From Auritidibacter sp. Marseille-P8566 (GTDB taxonomy: Bacteria; Actinomycetota; Actinomycetes; Actinomycetales; Microbacteriaceae): DNA of 64,000 nt. How positions within the stretch are numbered: the first letter of the stretch is position 1; the number at the start of each line of letters is the position of its first letter. A program made the translations under genes and the position numbers. The notes under the pieces are model-generated. The model was not told where the DNA came from, ran no database searches, and saw nothing but the letters and a program-made list of their open reading frames with translations. Of the stretch, positions 51,606 to 61,230 are shown in pieces. The stretch covers positions 62,001 to 126,000 of the forward strand of contig CAMDEE010000001.1 of NCBI GenBank assembly GCA_945895375.1. The letters run 5' to 3'.

Positions 51606-54600
51606 TTACACTACTCTCTCAAGAATGCTAACTAGTTCAGATTGGATAGCTCCAAATCTGTGTTGGGTGACGGATATAGCCTGCTCACGCAGTAGATACA
51701 GGAGCGTGACTCGTCCTGACTTAGTGGTGTCATTACCAAACACAAACAAATCTGGGTTTTCTTGTAATTCGCTTATTCTTGCTTCTCTCGGTCCAACAAG
51801 CAATAGTTTTGTCCCAGGCAAGATTTGTGGATTGAATGATTCTTCGTCGGTAGTAGAAATCTTGAAGCCTCCCGATAAGGTTTCAAGGTCCTTCCTAGCA
51901 AGACTTTTTGAGGTGATAAAAGACTTGGAGAAAGAAAGTTGGATGGCTGTACCAGTGAGCTTTGCAGCCATCACTATTCTTGCCACCTCTGCCTTAGATG
52001 CAGTTCGGCTAACTCTAACTACAACATTGTTTAGAGGAAGATACCTGTGGTAGTTAGCTTCGTTCTCCATGACTCCTTTGTCTAGAGATAAACCATAACT
52101 ATCTCTCGAATAGAGATCTCTATGCCAGTAAGAGTCACTTGAAGCTGCTTCTTGCAACCAAGCAAGATCTTTTGCCGAGTCAACAACTACGGAGACTTGA
52201 TTTAGGTAAGCGGATACCTTGTCATTGAACAGACTAGGGTCAACGCTTAGTGTCTTTTGGGTTTCATTAAAGCGTCCAAACTGAAGGAGATAGTTTCTAC
52301 CACCTGCCTTGAGCCCCCAACCAACACTTGATCTCTTGAACCCACCGAATGGTTGTCTTTCAACAATGGCTCCGGTGATACCCCTATTGACATAAAGATT
52401 TCCTGCTTCAATGTTGTCTAACCAATACTTGATCTCTTCGGTGTTTAGCGAATGAATGCCTGCAGTTAAACCAAAATCTGTTCCGTTTTGTAATTCAAGA
52501 GCGTGCTCGATATTCTTGGCCTTCATTAGCCCTAGTACTGGACCGAAGCACTCATTGAGGTGGAAGAAACTGTCTTTCTGAACACCAATCTTCACTCCTG
52601 GTCGCCAAAGTCTTCCGGTCTCATCGACCTGCCTTGGTTTTATAAGCCAGGTCTCCCCCTCATCTAACTCAGTTAGAGCTCTCTCAAGTTTTGAGCTAGG
52701 TGCTTCAATAAGTGGACCAACAGTGACGTCGCCCTCAGAGCCGTAGCCTACTTGCATCGAAGACACTGCATCGATTAGTTGCTTGAGGAACTGCTTGTTC
52801 TCATAGACAGAGCCCACCAAGATACCTAGGCTTGCGGCGGAACACTTTTGACCTGCGTGACCAAACGCACTCTTGGAAAGATCTGCCGCTGCCTGGTCCA
52901 AATCAGCAAATGGAGAAACAACGATGGCGTTCTTGCCACTTGTTTCAGCAGCTAACTGCATTCTTGGGCGATAACTCTTGAACAGCTGTGCTGTTTCAAA
53001 AGCTCCTGTCAAGATAACTGCATCAACCTTGCTATGCCCAACTAATTGAAGACCAAGTTCGTTGTCAGGTACCAGTGCTACTCGTAATACTTCCTTAGGA
53101 ATACCAGCTCGCCATAGGGTATCCACCATCGCTAGTACACAGTTGACTACTTGAGGAGCAGGCTTAATGATTACGCAAGAACCAGCCGCTAGTGCTGCCA
53201 GTACTCCACCAGCTGCAATTGCTACTGGGAAGTTCCACGGTGGTGTAACAACCACTAATTGATGAGGAATGAACTTAACGCCATCTTGTTGTTCGGTGAG
53301 AGTAATCTCATCGATTGAGTGTGCGTAGAAATTAGCAAAATCAATTGCTTCGCTTAGTTCTGCATCCGCTTCACCAATGGTTTTTCCACCTTCTGCAATC
53401 ATTAGTTGCAGAAGAGCACCTCGTGTCTTTGCTAATTCAACTCCGCATCTAAGAAGCAAAGCTTTACGAGCATCTCTATCTAAGCTCCAGCCCGCTGCTG
53501 CAGCTCTAGCGTGAGTGACCATCTCCTCAACTTCATAGGTCTCAAGATTCGCCTCCTTCAGATAAACATCGTGAGTTTTGAGATTGCCTTCAAGAGCGGC
53601 TGCTCCTGCGAGCACTTGTCTAACCCAATCTCTGTTATTTCTCAGAGCAGTGTCGGTATCAGGTGTATTTTCAAACACTGCACTTGCAGTGAAGTATTCA
53701 CCGAGTCTGTTTTGTTTTCTACTTGGAATAGAACTTAGTTCTTCCATCTTGTGAATTGAAAGTTGAAATCTCGATCTCTCTCTATCAAACACTTCAACGT
53801 TCTTTGTGATGTCAAATACTCCAGACATGAAGTTCTCAGGGCTACCGTTTTCTTCTAACCTGCGAGTGAGATATGCAACGGCAACCTGGAACTCGCTTGG
53901 TCTTACTACCGGCGTGTATAGAAGAAGAGATCCGACGCTCTTTTTAACTTGTGCACTCAAGTGCTGCGCCATTCCCTGAAGCATTTCGAACTCAACTCTG
54001 CTGGATACTCCAACACGTTCAGCCAGTAAGTGAGCATAGGCTAGGTCGAATAAGTTGTGTCCAGCAATTCCTATTCTTAGACTCTTGATGCGTTCAGGAT
54101 GAATTGCGTATTCGATCAATCTTTTGTAATTTGCATCGCTATCGGCTTTTGTTTCAAAGGTAGCTAGGTTCCAACCGTGCCATTCTGCATCAACTAATTC
54201 CATGGCAAGGTTCGCGCCTTTAACAATCCTTACCTTGATGCCAGCTCCACCTTCCAGGCTTCTCATCTGTGCGAACTCTGTTAGTTCTTTCAAGGCGTCA
54301 TAGGAATCTGGAAGATATGCCTGAAGAACAATTCCTGCCTCTAGGTTCTTTAGTTCTGGCTTGGACAGAAGTTTCTTGAACACAAGCATCGTTAGCCCAA
54401 GATCGCGATATTCTTCCATGTCAAGATTTATAAATTTTTGTGTTTTACTCTTTGCTGCGTATTCAAAAATTGGTGTTAACTTGTACACCATTCTCGTGAC
54501 AGTTGTTTCGAATCCCCACATCGACAACTGGCTTGCAACCGCAGAAAGTTTGATTGATACGTAATCGATATCGTTTCTCCTTAGCAGAGAGAAGGTTTCT

Positions 54601-55082
54601 TTCAATCGATGGTTTGCTTCTTTCTCACCTAGAACGGCTTCACCAAGAAGGTTTAGGTTAAGACTCATTCCCCTTGATTTGGCTCTGGCTATGTGTTTGG
54701 TTAGTTTCTTTGGTCTTGCATCAGCGATAAGGTGTTCAACAAGTTTTCGAAGAACAGATTTAGTAATGGGAATAACAATGAACGAGAAAGATTTAGCAAA
54801 CAACCCACCAACGCTAATAGCAAGTCGATCTAGAGACCCGAGGCTCTTAGGCAAATCTTTTGATAACTTGACAAGCTCAATCGCTGCTACTGTTCTGTCA
54901 CTAGGTCTAATTACTCGGTCAACGAATCTGAGTGTCCAGTCAAGGCCCTTAGGGTCTTTGAGTATCTTGGCTAGTCTTCTTTCAGCAGGAGAACGTGCGC
55001 CTTTGCGCTTTGACTCATCGAGCCACATTCTGACTAGAGAGATCGCCTCTTGAGCTAACTCTTCCCGCTCTTGTCTCACCAT
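51606..55082 (-). CDS. putA: Bifunctional proline dehydrogenase / glutamate-semialdehyde dehydrogenase
   Basis: Oxidises L-proline to glutamate in two steps. The 1158-residue protein has an N-terminal helical region, a FAD-binding PRODH domain (about 140-440, with KSAVASQLSMWGF and RIGIAGHNLFDLAYA), an aldehyde dehydrogenase domain (about 490-960, Cys in AGQKCSAASLG and PWNFPVAIAAGG) and a C-terminal 200-residue tail without a DNA-binding domain. The lipase gene follows directly. Ribosome site TGGAG before ATG. Confidence 0.95.
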   Translation of the reverse strand: MVRQEREELAQEAISLVRMWLDESKRKGARSPAERRLAKILKDPKGLDWTLRFVDRVIRPSDRTVAAIELVKLSKDLPKSLGSLDRLAISVGGLFAKSFSFIVIPITKSVLRKLVEHLIADARPKKLTKHIARAKSRGMSLNLNLLGEAVLGEKEANHRLKETFSLLRRNDIDYVSIKLSAVASQLSMWGFETTVTRMVYKLTPIFEYAAKSKTQKFINLDMEEYRDLGLTMLVFKKLLSKPELKNLEAGIVLQAYLPDSYDALKELTEFAQMRSLEGGAGIKVRIVKGANLAMELVDAEWHGWNLATFETKADSDANYKRLIEYAIHPERIKSLRIGIAGHNLFDLAYAHLLAERVGVSSRVEFEMLQGMAQHLSAQVKKSVGSLLLYTPVVRPSEFQVAVAYLTRRLEENGSPENFMSGVFDITKNVEVFDRERSRFQLSIHKMEELSSIPSRKQNRLGEYFTASAVFENTPDTDTALRNNRDWVRQVLAGAAALEGNLKTHDVYLKEANLETYEVEEMVTHARAAAAGWSLDRDARKALLLRCGVELAKTRGALLQLMIAEGGKTIGEADAELSEAIDFANFYAHSIDEITLTEQQDGVKFIPHQLVVVTPPWNFPVAIAAGGVLAALAAGSCVIIKPAPQVVNCVLAMVDTLWRAGIPKEVLRVALVPDNELGLQLVGHSKVDAVILTGAFETAQLFKSYRPRMQLAAETSGKNAIVVSPFADLDQAAADLSKSAFGHAGQKCSAASLGILVGSVYENKQFLKQLIDAVSSMQVGYGSEGDVTVGPLIEAPSSKLERALTELDEGETWLIKPRQVDETGRLWRPGVKIGVQKDSFFHLNECFGPVLGLMKAKNIEHALELQNGTDFGLTAGIHSLNTEEIKYWLDNIEAGNLYVNRGITGAIVERQPFGGFKRSSVGWGLKAGGRNYLLQFGRFNETQKTLSVDPSLFNDKVSAYLNQVSVVVDSAKDLAWLQEAASSDSYWHRDLYSRDSYGLSLDKGVMENEANYHRYLPLNNVVVRVSRTASKAEVARIVMAAKLTGTAIQLSFSKSFITSKSLARKDLETLSGGFKISTTDEESFNPQILPGTKLLLVGPREARISELQENPDLFVFGNDTTKSGRVTLLYLLREQAISVTQHRFGAIQSELVSILERVV

Positions 55083-55180
55083 AGAGGTACTCCATTTTCA
55101 AAGCTCGCAAGGTTGCTTGCTAAGCCTTACTTTTCAAAACATCTCCATCTTCGCAGATGAAACATGCCAACGCAGGGATA

Positions 55181-55744
55181 CTACTTGTCTGTGCTGAGCC
55201 AATCAGATTTGGCTGGTTCTCTTCCCTTAGGCAGAGCAGCAGCCATATTCCATTGGGTAACCCAGTCCGGAAGGATAGGAACAGGCACGTTCCAGCCACC
55301 TGCTAAGTCGTTGATCTCAGTAGGTGTTGGGGTTCCCTTTGGGGAACGCAAGAAGCGTAGCTTCACAACTGCCTCTGCGTAGATCTCGCCTTTGACTACA
55401 AAGCGTTGACCTACGAAGAATGCTTGTTCGTCCCAGCCAAGGATCTTGGTTTCTATCTGGAACTTGAGCCAAGGAGTTAGTGATTTTCTGAAGGTGATTG
55501 TCTCTTGGACAACAACTGGATGCACTTTGTGCTTTTTTAGAAGCTGCCAAGTGTTAGCTCTCTTCATCAAATCAAAACGTGCAAGATCCAACAAGGTTAA
55601 ATAAATGCCGTTGTTCATGTGCATAAAGATGTCAATGTCGGTAGGCCAAACTCTAAAAGTTCTAGAGCTCGGCTCACCTACGGTTAACTTGCTACGCCAA
55701 CGCCAACTTAAGTGTGCCCAGATTAGGCGGAACCAAAGTCTCAC
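55181..55744 (-). CDS. Hotdog-fold thioesterase (acyl-CoA thioesterase-like)
   Basis: The 187-residue hotdog protein has the DIDIFMHMNNGIYLTLLDLARFDLM segment, close to the 4-hydroxybenzoyl-CoA thioesterase pattern (Asp near the start of the central helix), and the strand VVVQETITFRKSL. Substrate acyl chain unknown. It starts 14 bases after the M13 peptidase stop and may be co-transcribed with it. Confidence 0.85.
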   Translation of the reverse strand: MRLWFRLIWAHLSWRWRSKLTVGEPSSRTFRVWPTDIDIFMHMNNGIYLTLLDLARFDLMKRANTWQLLKKHKVHPVVVQETITFRKSLTPWLKFQIETKILGWDEQAFFVGQRFVVKGEIYAEAVVKLRFLRSPKGTPTPTEINDLAGGWNVPVPILPDWVTQWNMAAALPKGREPAKSDWLSTDK

Positions 55745-55757
55745 TTAGAAAAGATTC

Positions 55758-57719
55758 TTACCAGATTGAAACGCGCTTGGCAGGTTCAAGCCACATCTCA
55801 TCGTTCTCTGTGACATCGAATGCCTCATAGAAAGAATCAAAGTTTCTTGCAACCTGGTTGCAACGGAATTCACTTGGTGAGTGTGGATCGGTCGCAAGAC
55901 GCTGAATAGCAATAGCTTCTCTTGACTTACCTCTCCAGATCAGACCCCAAGACATAAAGAATCTTTGTGCTCCGGTTAGTCCATCAACTACTGGAGGCTC
56001 TTCGCCCTTCAAGCTCATAAGGTATGCCTTGTAAGCAATTGTGATTCCACCAAGGTCTCCGATGTTCTCACCAATAGTAAGAGCACCGTTAACTTTGAAT
56101 TCTTCACTCAAGCCTTCAGGAGTAAGAGCGTCATACTGTTCAATAAGTTGTTTAGTCAACTCTTCGAAAGCAGCTCTGTCTTCATCAGTCCACCAAGAAA
56201 TAAGTGCGCCGTCTCCGTCATACTTTGAACCCTGGTCATCAAAACCGTGACCAATCTCGTGACCAATAACGCCACCGATTCCACCGAAGTTAACTGCATC
56301 ATCAGCATCCAAACTAAAGAAGGGTGCTTGCAGAATTGCAGCAGGGAAAACGATTTCGTTGAAGCCTGGGTTGTAATAAGCGTTCACAGTCTGAGGAGTC
56401 ATGTGCCACTCTTCGCGATCTAGTGGAGCACCAATCTTGGCTGCTTCCTTAGCTAGCTGCCAAGCAGCTGCGCGGTTGACGTTACCAACTAGGTCGTTGC
56501 GGTCAATTACAAGTGCTGAGTAGTCCTTCCACTTGCTTGGGTAACCAATCTTTGGGTTGAACTTAGAAAGCTTGATCAAAGCCTTCTTCTTAGTCTCTTC
56601 AGTCATCCAAGCTAGGTTGGTGATGCTCTCACGGTAAGCCTCGATCAACCAGTGAACGAGCTCATCCATTCTTTCCTTAGCTGCTGGTGGGAAGTGCTTA
56701 GCAACGTAGATTTCTCCAACTGCTTCACCAAGTGCACCTTCAACAATCTGAACACCACGCTTCCAACGTGCACGCATCTCTGGCTGACCGGTAAGTGTCT
56801 TGCCATAGAAATCAAAGCGAGTGTTAACAAAGTCATCGCTCAGGTAAGGAGCGGTTGAGTTAATAACTTGCCACTGCAACCACAACCTAACTGCATCAAG
56901 GTTTCCCTCGTTGTATACAGAGTCCAAGCCTTCAAAGAATGAAGGAGTCATTACAACGCTCTCAAAAAGGATCTTTGAATCCAGTTGCATGCCCTTTAGG
57001 TAGACATCCCAATCGAAAGTTGGGGTCATCTTCTTGAGGTGCTCGAAAGTAATTAGGTTGTAAGTCTTTTCTGCATCACGAGTCTCAACAACGTTCCAGT
57101 GCAACTTTGAAAGTTCTGTTTCGAACTTCATGATTGTTGCAGCGTCTTTGTCTGCATCTGCTGCTGACCAACCTGCATGCTGCAACATGGTTGAGATGTA
57201 AGGAACATATGCATCTCTATATGCAGCGTACTTTTCGTCGTGGTAGTAAGACTCATCAGGCAGGCCTAGTCCACCCTGATACATGTTCACTAGGTAACGC
57301 TCTGGGTTACCTGGATCGTTGTTGACATACATTCCGAAGATTCCGCCAACAACTCCACGCTCTAGTTCACCCATTAGATGAGTGATTTCTGAGAAGCTTG
57401 CTGCTGCAATGCGCTTTAGATCTGCAGAGATAGGAGCGGCTCCTAGTTCATTAGCTCTTGCCTCATCTAGGAAAGATGCATACATGTCACCGATCTGCTG
57501 GCTAACACCTGGCTTTGAGTTTGCCTGAGCCTCTTCAAGGATTGCTTTAACGGCATCCTCTGAGTCATCACGGAGCTTATAAAAGGAGCCGTGCACAGCC
57601 TGATCGGCTGGAATCTCCTCGTTCTTGAGCCAATCACCGTTGGTGTGGCGGAAAAGGTCGTCTTGTGGACGAACGTTGTGGTCGAAACCCTTGGTGTTAA
57701 TTCCTTTAATGTCAGTCAT
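55758..57719 (-). CDS. M13-family (neprilysin-like) zinc metallopeptidase
   Basis: The 653-residue peptidase has HEIGHGFDDQG (HExxH) and ENIGDLGG with the third zinc ligand Glu. There is no signal peptide, so it is probably intracellular like other bacterial PepO-type members, cutting short peptides. The final CNQVARNFDSFYEAFDV and ending KRVSIW (consensus R/KxxxW) also match the family. Start ATG 57719. Confidence 0.94.
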   Translation of the reverse strand: MTDIKGINTKGFDHNVRPQDDLFRHTNGDWLKNEEIPADQAVHGSFYKLRDDSEDAVKAILEEAQANSKPGVSQQIGDMYASFLDEARANELGAAPISADLKRIAAASFSEITHLMGELERGVVGGIFGMYVNNDPGNPERYLVNMYQGGLGLPDESYYHDEKYAAYRDAYVPYISTMLQHAGWSAADADKDAATIMKFETELSKLHWNVVETRDAEKTYNLITFEHLKKMTPTFDWDVYLKGMQLDSKILFESVVMTPSFFEGLDSVYNEGNLDAVRLWLQWQVINSTAPYLSDDFVNTRFDFYGKTLTGQPEMRARWKRGVQIVEGALGEAVGEIYVAKHFPPAAKERMDELVHWLIEAYRESITNLAWMTEETKKKALIKLSKFNPKIGYPSKWKDYSALVIDRNDLVGNVNRAAAWQLAKEAAKIGAPLDREEWHMTPQTVNAYYNPGFNEIVFPAAILQAPFFSLDADDAVNFGGIGGVIGHEIGHGFDDQGSKYDGDGALISWWTDEDRAAFEELTKQLIEQYDALTPEGLSEEFKVNGALTIGENIGDLGGITIAYKAYLMSLKGEEPPVVDGLTGAQRFFMSWGLIWRGKSREAIAIQRLATDPHSPSEFRCNQVARNFDSFYEAFDVTENDEMWLEPAKRVSIW

Positions 57720-57772
57720 GGGAGCAATTCTAGGGCTGTTGAGAGAGCGCCGATATCCCTAAACTTAGAAGC

Positions 57773-58681
57773 GTGGAATTACAAAAAATTATCCTGTACT
57801 ACGGCTTCACTCCTATATCGGACCCGGAGGCTGTAAAGCTATGGCAGCAGAACCTCTGCGAGAGCCTAGGGCTCAAAGGTCGCATCCTTATCTCTAAGCA
57901 CGGGATCAATGGAACCCTTGGTGGCGACATGTCAGCCCTGAAAAAGTATGTAAAAACCACCAAACAGTACCCAGGTTTCAGAAAAATTGACTTTAAATGG
58001 TCTATGGGCACTGGAAACGACTTTCCTCGCCTCAGAGTCCGAGTTCGCAATGAATTAGTGGCTTTTGATGCCCCAGATGCCATCACAGTCACCGAAAAAG
58101 GCATTGTTAATGGTGGAAAACACCTAAAACCAGCTGCAGTTGACCAACTAGTAGCCGAAAGAGGCGATGAAGTCGTCTTCTTTGACGGTAGAAACGCCTT
58201 CGAAGCTGCAATTGGCCGCTTCAAGAACGCTGTTATCCCTGATGTACAAACAACCCACGACTTCGTGGCTGAGATTCAGAGCGGTAAATATGACGACATC
58301 AAGGACCGCCCAGTAGTCACCTACTGCACCGGTGGAGTTAGATGCGAAATCCTGAGCGCAATCATGATTGATAACGGCTTCAAAGAGGTATATCAGATTG
58401 ATGGCGGAATCGTCCGCTATGGCGAAAGCCAGGGTGATAAGTCTCTCTGGGAGGGTTCACTCTATGTATTTGATGATCGTCTAAACATCGATTTCACTCC
58501 TGATGCAAAGACCATTGGTAAGTGTGAGAAGTGTGAAACTCCAACCAGCAGATTCAGGAACTGCACTTCTCTTGGTTGTCGCGATTTGATTCTGCTTTGT
58601 GATGGTTGTTCAGATGTTCCAGAGAACCTAGGTTGCTCACCAACACACACCCGCGGTAAACGCAGATCACAGGTTGGCTAA
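57773..58681 (+). CDS. trhO: tRNA uridine(34) hydroxylase (YceA/TrhO)
   Basis: Oxygen-dependent hydroxylation of U34 in a set of tRNAs, first step to cmo5U-type modifications. The 302-residue protein has the N-terminal YceI-like domain (LYYGFTPISDPEAV, ISKHGINGTLGG), a rhodanese domain with TYCTGGVRCE (Cys185) and a zinc-ribbon-like CEKCETPTSRFRNC tail. Start GTG 57773; divergent from the M13 gene with 53 bases between starts. Confidence 0.95.
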   Translation: MELQKIILYYGFTPISDPEAVKLWQQNLCESLGLKGRILISKHGINGTLGGDMSALKKYVKTTKQYPGFRKIDFKWSMGTGNDFPRLRVRVRNELVAFDAPDAITVTEKGIVNGGKHLKPAAVDQLVAERGDEVVFFDGRNAFEAAIGRFKNAVIPDVQTTHDFVAEIQSGKYDDIKDRPVVTYCTGGVRCEILSAIMIDNGFKEVYQIDGGIVRYGESQGDKSLWEGSLYVFDDRLNIDFTPDAKTIGKCEKCETPTSRFRNCTSLGCRDLILLCDGCSDVPENLGCSPTHTRGKRRSQVG

Positions 58682-58760
58682 TCGCCTCAGTTATTGCTGG
58701 CCTAGGCAACTAATCTGCTGGGTCACCTTAAACTTGTCATACAGCGAGTAAGGAAAAGTT

Positions 58761-59450
58761 TTGGGATTAGTAGAGAACTTTGAGCGTCGCCTTGAATCAT
58801 TTGTTAACGGTGCCTTCTCTAAGGCATTCAAATCACAATTGCAGCCGGTTGAGATCAGTGCAGCTATCAAGGCCAAGATGGATGTTAGCGCTGCCGTAAT
58901 TGGTAAAGACCGCATTCTCGCTCCAAATGAATTCAGAGTTTCACTTTCACAACCAGATCTTCTTCGTCTGAACTCTCTAGGTGACAATCTTGTTGCTGAA
59001 ATAGCCAAGCAGGTGTCAGCTCACGTCAAGAAGCAGCGATACCAACTGACCGATGAACTCAAGGTTTCTCTTTCATCTTCATCAACTCTTGCAGTTGGTC
59101 AGATCCAGGTTGCTGCTAGCGGTAGCAAAGCTGCCCAGGTTGCCAATGTCTCGTGGGTCCCAGCATTGGACATCTCAGGTAAGCGCTATCTCCTTGCTAA
59201 AGACAAAACAACCGTTGGCAGAGATGCAGTTGCAGATATTCAAGTCAATGACTCTGGGCTTTCAAGAACACACTTTGCAATTAGCTGGGATGGCGCTAAC
59301 GCAACGGTTGAAGATCTCGGGTCAACGAATGGAACTACCGTTGCCGGTCACGATGTGAAATTACAAAACATTTCTGCTGACACGGTTATCAAAGCTGGTC
59401 GCACTGAATTTGTATTTAGAGTCGTTGCCAAGAATCAGGGTGATGCGTAA
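58761..59450 (+). CDS. fhaA: FhaA: DUF3662 and FHA domain protein
   Basis: The 229-residue cytoplasmic scaffold of the actinobacterial wall cluster. The N-terminal DUF3662 domain (about 1-120; MGLVENFERRLESFVNGAFS) is followed by an FHA phosphothreonine-binding domain (about 145-225; GRDAVADIQVNDSGLSRTH, LGSTNGTTVAG). Mycobacterial FhaA binds phosphorylated MviN and PknB. Start TTG 58761 after AAGGAAAAG. First gene of the operon. Confidence 0.94.
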   Translation: MGLVENFERRLESFVNGAFSKAFKSQLQPVEISAAIKAKMDVSAAVIGKDRILAPNEFRVSLSQPDLLRLNSLGDNLVAEIAKQVSAHVKKQRYQLTDELKVSLSSSSTLAVGQIQVAASGSKAAQVANVSWVPALDISGKRYLLAKDKTTVGRDAVADIQVNDSGLSRTHFAISWDGANATVEDLGSTNGTTVAGHDVKLQNISADTVIKAGRTEFVFRVVAKNQGDA

Positions 59451-59974
59451 TGAGTGAACTAGCACTATTTATTGTTCGTGCCGGATTCTTGATTATTCTT
59501 TGGCTGTTTGTCTTGAGCATCATTTCCATCATCAGAGCTGATCTCTTTAGTGAAAGAGTTCTTTCCAAGGTAGTTGAAAAGAATCTTCCTACTTCTGTTT
59601 CTTCACCAACTACTGGACTTACCAACGTAGGTAATTTCTCAACTGCTCCAGGTTCGGCAACTATTGTGTCTGCAATCAGTGAAACACCAGCAACTCTTGT
59701 AGTTATCGATGGGCCATTACAGGGCATGGAGATAGTTCTCGATAGGAAAGAAATTCGAATAGGTCGAGCACCTAATAATGAATTTGTAATTGAAGATGAC
59801 TACGCATCTTCTCAACATGCAAGATTACAAAAAACAGATGATGGTTGGTTATTACAAGATCTCAACTCAACTAATGGAACATATGTTGATGGCGCAAGAA
59901 TCGGTGCTCCTGTTTCCATCAAACAGGAAATGCAGATTCGTATCGGCAAAACAATCTTTGAGCTACGAGGTTAA
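59450..59974 (+). CDS. fhaB: FhaB: membrane-anchored FHA protein
   Basis: The 174-residue protein has a membrane helix (about 6-30; LIVRAGFLIILWLFVLSI) followed by an FHA domain (about 95-170; GRAPNNEFVIEDDYASSQHARL and DLNSTNGTYVDG). In relatives FhaB/FipA connects signals from PknA/PknB to division proteins. Its ATG overlaps the fhaA stop (TAATG). Confidence 0.93.
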   Translation: MSELALFIVRAGFLIILWLFVLSIISIIRADLFSERVLSKVVEKNLPTSVSSPTTGLTNVGNFSTAPGSATIVSAISETPATLVVIDGPLQGMEIVLDRKEIRIGRAPNNEFVIEDDYASSQHARLQKTDDGWLLQDLNSTNGTYVDGARIGAPVSIKQEMQIRIGKTIFELRG

Positions 59975-59976
59975 TC

Positions 59977-61230
59977 GTGGCTATCAAAATCATTAGCTCA
60001 TCTCAAAGCGATAAGGGTAAGGTACGTTCCAGTAACCAGGACAGCGGCTACTCCGGCACTAACCTGTATGTTGTTGCTGATGGTATGGGTGGGCATGCTG
60101 GTGGCGACATTGCTTCTGCTCTGGCTACCCAGCATGTAGCGAAGATTGATGATGTTTATCCAGACAGTGATCAAGCTATGAGTTCACTGCTTGACGCAAT
60201 GCGTGAAGCTAACCGCAATCTCTCTGACACAGTTAGTAAGTTCAACTATCTAGCTGGCATGGGCACCACCATGGATGCTGTTATCTTCACGGGTTCTATT
60301 GCAAACATTGCACACATTGGTGATTCCAGGGTTTACCTGATGCGTGATTCTAAGTTGACTCAAATTACAAAAGATCACACCTTTGTTCAGCAACTAATCG
60401 ATGCTGGAAAACTTACTGAAGAGGAAGCTCTCATTCACCCTCGTAGAAATGTAATTCTTAGAGTTTTAGGTGATACCTCTGAAGAACCTGAATTTGATAT
60501 TCATCAAATAGAAGTTCAGCCAGGCGACAGGCTGCTGCTTTGTTCAGATGGTTTGTGTGGGGTTGTGCCTAACTACCTAATTGAAGAAAACATGAAGGTA
60601 GCTAACCTTGATGAGGCAATCGAACTTCTAATCGATGAAGCCAAGGAATATGGTGCTCCTGATAACGTAACTGTTCTGCTTCTTGAGGTAATTGATGATG
60701 CAGGGCTAGCTGATTATCAACAGCCGGTTACTTGGTTGGGTTCTGCTGCCAATGAAGTTGTAATTAAGCAAAACAGTGCTGGACGCATTCTAGAAGTGTT
60801 CAGCCCTAAGGCTTGGTTTGATGCATTCAGAGATCTTGGTCGTAAAGAAACTTTCTATTCCATCAACGATCCAGCTTTGGAAAAAGCAATCGGTGAATTT
60901 GATGGCAAGGTTCGTTCTTGGAAGAAGAGGGGAACAGCTCTATTCCTAGTCTTAGCTCTCATCTCTGGAGGAGCTCTATGGGGTGTCTACTCATACATTC
61001 AGACTCGTTATTACCTAGGCGTTGAGAACGGAAACGTCGCTATCTATCAAGGCATTAAGGAAAGCTTTGGTGGAATTGGTTTCTCGACTCTTTACAAGCA
61101 ATCTGAAATCAGAATTATCGACCTTCCTGATTTCCAACAAGAACTAATTCTGAAGAGCATCTCAGCAGAGAGCCTCGCTGATGCTGAAGCAAAGTTAGAA
61201 CAAATCCTGGAGAGTTCTAAAGATGGCTAA
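59977..61230 (+). CDS. pstP: PstP-type serine/threonine phosphatase (PP2C)
   Basis: The 417-residue membrane phosphatase has PP2C motifs VADGMGGHAGGDIAS, GMGTTMDAV, AHIGDSRVYLM, SDGLCGVV and APDNVTVLLLEV. A membrane helix follows near residues 310-335 (TALFLVLALISGGALWGVYSYI) with an extracellular C-terminal tail. It reverses phosphorylation by PknA/PknB on division and wall proteins. Start GTG 59977, 3 bases after the fhaB stop. Confidence 0.94.
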   Translation: MAIKIISSSQSDKGKVRSSNQDSGYSGTNLYVVADGMGGHAGGDIASALATQHVAKIDDVYPDSDQAMSSLLDAMREANRNLSDTVSKFNYLAGMGTTMDAVIFTGSIANIAHIGDSRVYLMRDSKLTQITKDHTFVQQLIDAGKLTEEEALIHPRRNVILRVLGDTSEEPEFDIHQIEVQPGDRLLLCSDGLCGVVPNYLIEENMKVANLDEAIELLIDEAKEYGAPDNVTVLLLEVIDDAGLADYQQPVTWLGSAANEVVIKQNSAGRILEVFSPKAWFDAFRDLGRKETFYSINDPALEKAIGEFDGKVRSWKKRGTALFLVLALISGGALWGVYSYIQTRYYLGVENGNVAIYQGIKESFGGIGFSTLYKQSEIRIIDLPDFQQELILKSISAESLADAEAKLEQILESSKDG